Assembly: GCA_019246575.1 (NCBI GenBank)
Contig: JAFAQG010000751.1
Coordinates: 1 to 7,775, forward strand
Direction: 5' to 3'
Length of the DNA: 7,775 bases
Source of the DNA: Acidobacteriaceae bacterium
GTDB taxonomy: Bacteria > Acidobacteriota > Terriglobia > Bryobacterales > Bryobacteraceae
The translations under genes and the position numbers were made by a program. Shown in pieces: positions 6,123 through 7,775 of this stretch. Within the stretch, counting starts at the first letter, position 1. Each line of letters starts with the position of its first letter. The notes under the pieces were generated by a model. It saw only the letters and a list, made by a program, of their open reading frames with translations, did not search any database and was not told the DNA's origin.

Positions 6123-7775
6123 TCAAAATGTAATTTTCGCTGCGAGCTGCAGCTGCCGGGGCGTACTGGTAATCCCTTGAATAACGCCGGCGCTTGACTG
6201 GCCGATGGTTGTTCCCGGATCTCCCAAAATCTGGAAGTTGAGCGTGTTAAACGATTCGAACCGAAGCTGAATCGATCGCGTTTCCGTCAACGGAAAGTTC
6301 TTCATCAGCGAGAAATCCAAATTGAAGAATGGCTGGGCGCGCAGCACGTCGCGACCGAAGTTGCCGAAGGATGCAACGGGCAGCGCAAATGCCGCAGGAT
6401 TGAAGTAACAGCTTTGGGTGCGTGCCGGTATCTGAGCTCCATTGATCGTACAGGGAGAATAAGGATCACCCACAAGGTTCGGACGACCGTAACCGCTGAC
6501 GGTTCCTCCGCTTCCGGAGATGTTCGCTATGTCACCATTTACGGCTAAGTTGAATGGTCGCCCTGAACGAGCAAGGGAAACGTAGTTAGCCTCCCAGTTG
6601 CCGAGAACCCAGGACAAAAGTCCATGATTGAAGAACCGCTTGCCGCGACCAAAGGGAAGATCGTAAACTGTGCTCCATGTAAACAGATGTGGCACGTTAT
6701 AAGCCGACTGTCCGTAATTCTGCTTAGGCGTGAAGTAATTTTGTACCACCGATCCGCCACCCGTGCCATTTTCCGCGTTGAACCACCCGCTGCTGTCGTC
6801 CAATGATTTCGACCAGGTGTAAGAGACTAACATGAGCAGTCCGCCGGACCAGCGCTTCTGAAATTCGGCCTCGAGCGCATTGTAATTTGCGATTCCGATG
6901 CTTTGGCTATAGGTCAGTCCAGGATTCATCATGAAAGGCATCAGCTTCTCGGCATCAATGACAGAAGCAGGTGTTCCAGTCGGGTTCGCGTGAGGCGCGG
7001 CATTGGCGTGCCCCGAGTAATCCAGACGAGTATCCTTGCTGCCGACATACGCCACGTCGAGCATCATGCCCCCGCGGAATTGCCGCTGGACATCGATGTT
7101 CCATTGCTGCGAACGCGCATCTTTGAGATCGGGCGAATCGGCGAAGCCACCCTGCGTCCAGGGATTCGGCTGAACAACAGGATTGGGGAAATTGCCTACA
7201 AGTGCAGTTATCGGAGTCAACGGGTTTCCTGGACCGCCGGGCGCAACACCTCCGCTCTGCACGTTTATCGGCTGACCGTTGAATCCTCTTGTCCACGGCC
7301 ACGACATGGCTTCGATATCGTTCTGAGCATACTGGCTTCGCGCAGAGACGGTGTCATAGAACAGCCCGTACCCGGCTCTTACGACCGTATTCTGCAGAAC
7401 CTGCCACGCAAGACCGATGCGTGGACCCCAGTTGTCCTTTACCGCAGGGGGCGTCACGCTCCGCTGCCCGGTGAATATGATCTGCGAGTTAAAGGGAACA
7501 GTGGATATTCCGCCGGGAATGCACGGATCCGAAAAAGGCGTCGTACATGCCGGGACCGATGAAGCACCAATGAGATACTGCTGTGAGAACAGATTTAAGC
7601 CGTTCGACAATCGGCTGTTCAGCGGCACGATCTTGGGCAAATAATCGTAGCGCAGACCCCAATTAACAGTAAGGTTGGGTCTGACTTTCCATTCGTCCTC
7701 TAAATAACCGGCCCATACGTTGAAACGGAAAAACACTTCGGCATACTGCGGTAGTTCGCCGGTGAACGAGGAGGG
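6123..7775 (-). CDS. TonB-dependent receptor, Oar-like, C-terminal 550 residues (5' end beyond the window)
   Basis: The open frame runs uninterrupted from the right window edge to TGA 6123-6125, so the plug and N-terminus lie outside. It is the outer-membrane beta-barrel part of a large receptor. Visible landmarks are YLEDEWKVRPNLTVNWGLRY near the start, GPRIGLAWQ with VVRAGYGLFYD, QQWNIDVQRQF with LDVAYVGSKDTRL, YNALEAEFQKRWSGGL with VSYTWSKSLDD, LPFGRGKRFF with SWVLGNWE, and the closing LRFESFNTLNF and AAKITF with the terminal Phe expected for barrel insertion. Such receptors import or bind large substrates in Acidobacteriota, usually without a SusD partner. No internal frameshift or stop is seen, unlike the receptor remnant at 1-1522. 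It lies directly upstream of the glycosidase gene, suggesting co-expression and a shared substrate. An internal GTG at 7736 is not the start, because the reading continues upstream with receptor-like sequence. Confidence 0.92.
   Translation of the reverse strand, partial: PSSFTGELPQYAEVFFRFNVWAGYLEDEWKVRPNLTVNWGLRYDYLPKIVPLNSRLSNGLNLFSQQYLIGASSVPACTTPFSDPCIPGGISTVPFNSQIIFTGQRSVTPPAVKDNWGPRIGLAWQVLQNTVVRAGYGLFYDTVSARSQYAQNDIEAMSWPWTRGFNGQPINVQSGGVAPGGPGNPLTPITALVGNFPNPVVQPNPWTQGGFADSPDLKDARSQQWNIDVQRQFRGGMMLDVAYVGSKDTRLDYSGHANAAPHANPTGTPASVIDAEKLMPFMMNPGLTYSQSIGIANYNALEAEFQKRWSGGLLMLVSYTWSKSLDDSSGWFNAENGTGGGSVVQNYFTPKQNYGQSAYNVPHLFTWSTVYDLPFGRGKRFFNHGLLSWVLGNWEANYVSLARSGRPFNLAVNGDIANISGSGGTVSGYGRPNLVGDPYSPCTINGAQIPARTQSCYFNPAAFALPVASFGNFGRDVLRAQPFFNLDFSLMKNFPLTETRSIQLRFESFNTLNFQILGDPGTTIGQSSAGVIQGITSTPRQLQLAAKITF

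Overview
The window looks like a chromosomal piece of an Acidobacteriota genome, most like the Solibacter/Bryobacter side of that phylum. This is inferred from gene content: Oar-like TonB-dependent receptors without SusD partners, a Tat-exported Gfo/Idh/MocA oxidoreductase, and a moderately high GC content judged by eye. No RNA gene, mobile element or CRISPR array is visible.

Layout. Positions 1-1522 (+) hold the decayed 3' part of a TonB-dependent receptor gene. It carries two frameshifts and a large internal deletion that joins the middle of the barrel directly to the last ~50 codons. A short non-coding gap (1523-1690) follows. Next is a two-gene plus-strand unit: a Tat-signal Gfo/Idh/MocA oxidoreductase (1691-3061) overlapping by ATGA a classical SDR dehydrogenase (3058-3828). 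A 75-bp convergent intergenic region with two small inverted repeats separates this from a minus-strand unit. That unit, read from the right edge, has the C-terminal 550 residues of a second, intact-looking TonB-dependent receptor (6123-7775, cut by the window edge), followed with almost no spacing by a large secreted glycoside-hydrolase-like protein (3904-6114). The latter resembles the GH101/GH129 endo-/exo-alpha-N-acetylgalactosaminidase group.

Working together (inference): the minus-strand pair looks like an outer-membrane receptor plus an exported glycosidase. The plus-strand pair looks like an exported and a cytoplasmic NAD(P)-dependent oxidoreductase for sugars or sugar acids. Side by side they suggest a small glycan or glycoside utilisation locus. 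The substrate is not determined by the sequence. The most interesting items are the divergent GH101/GH129-like enzyme coupled to a receptor, the exported Gfo enzyme with QKP in place of EKP coupled to an SDR, and the collapsed receptor pseudogene.
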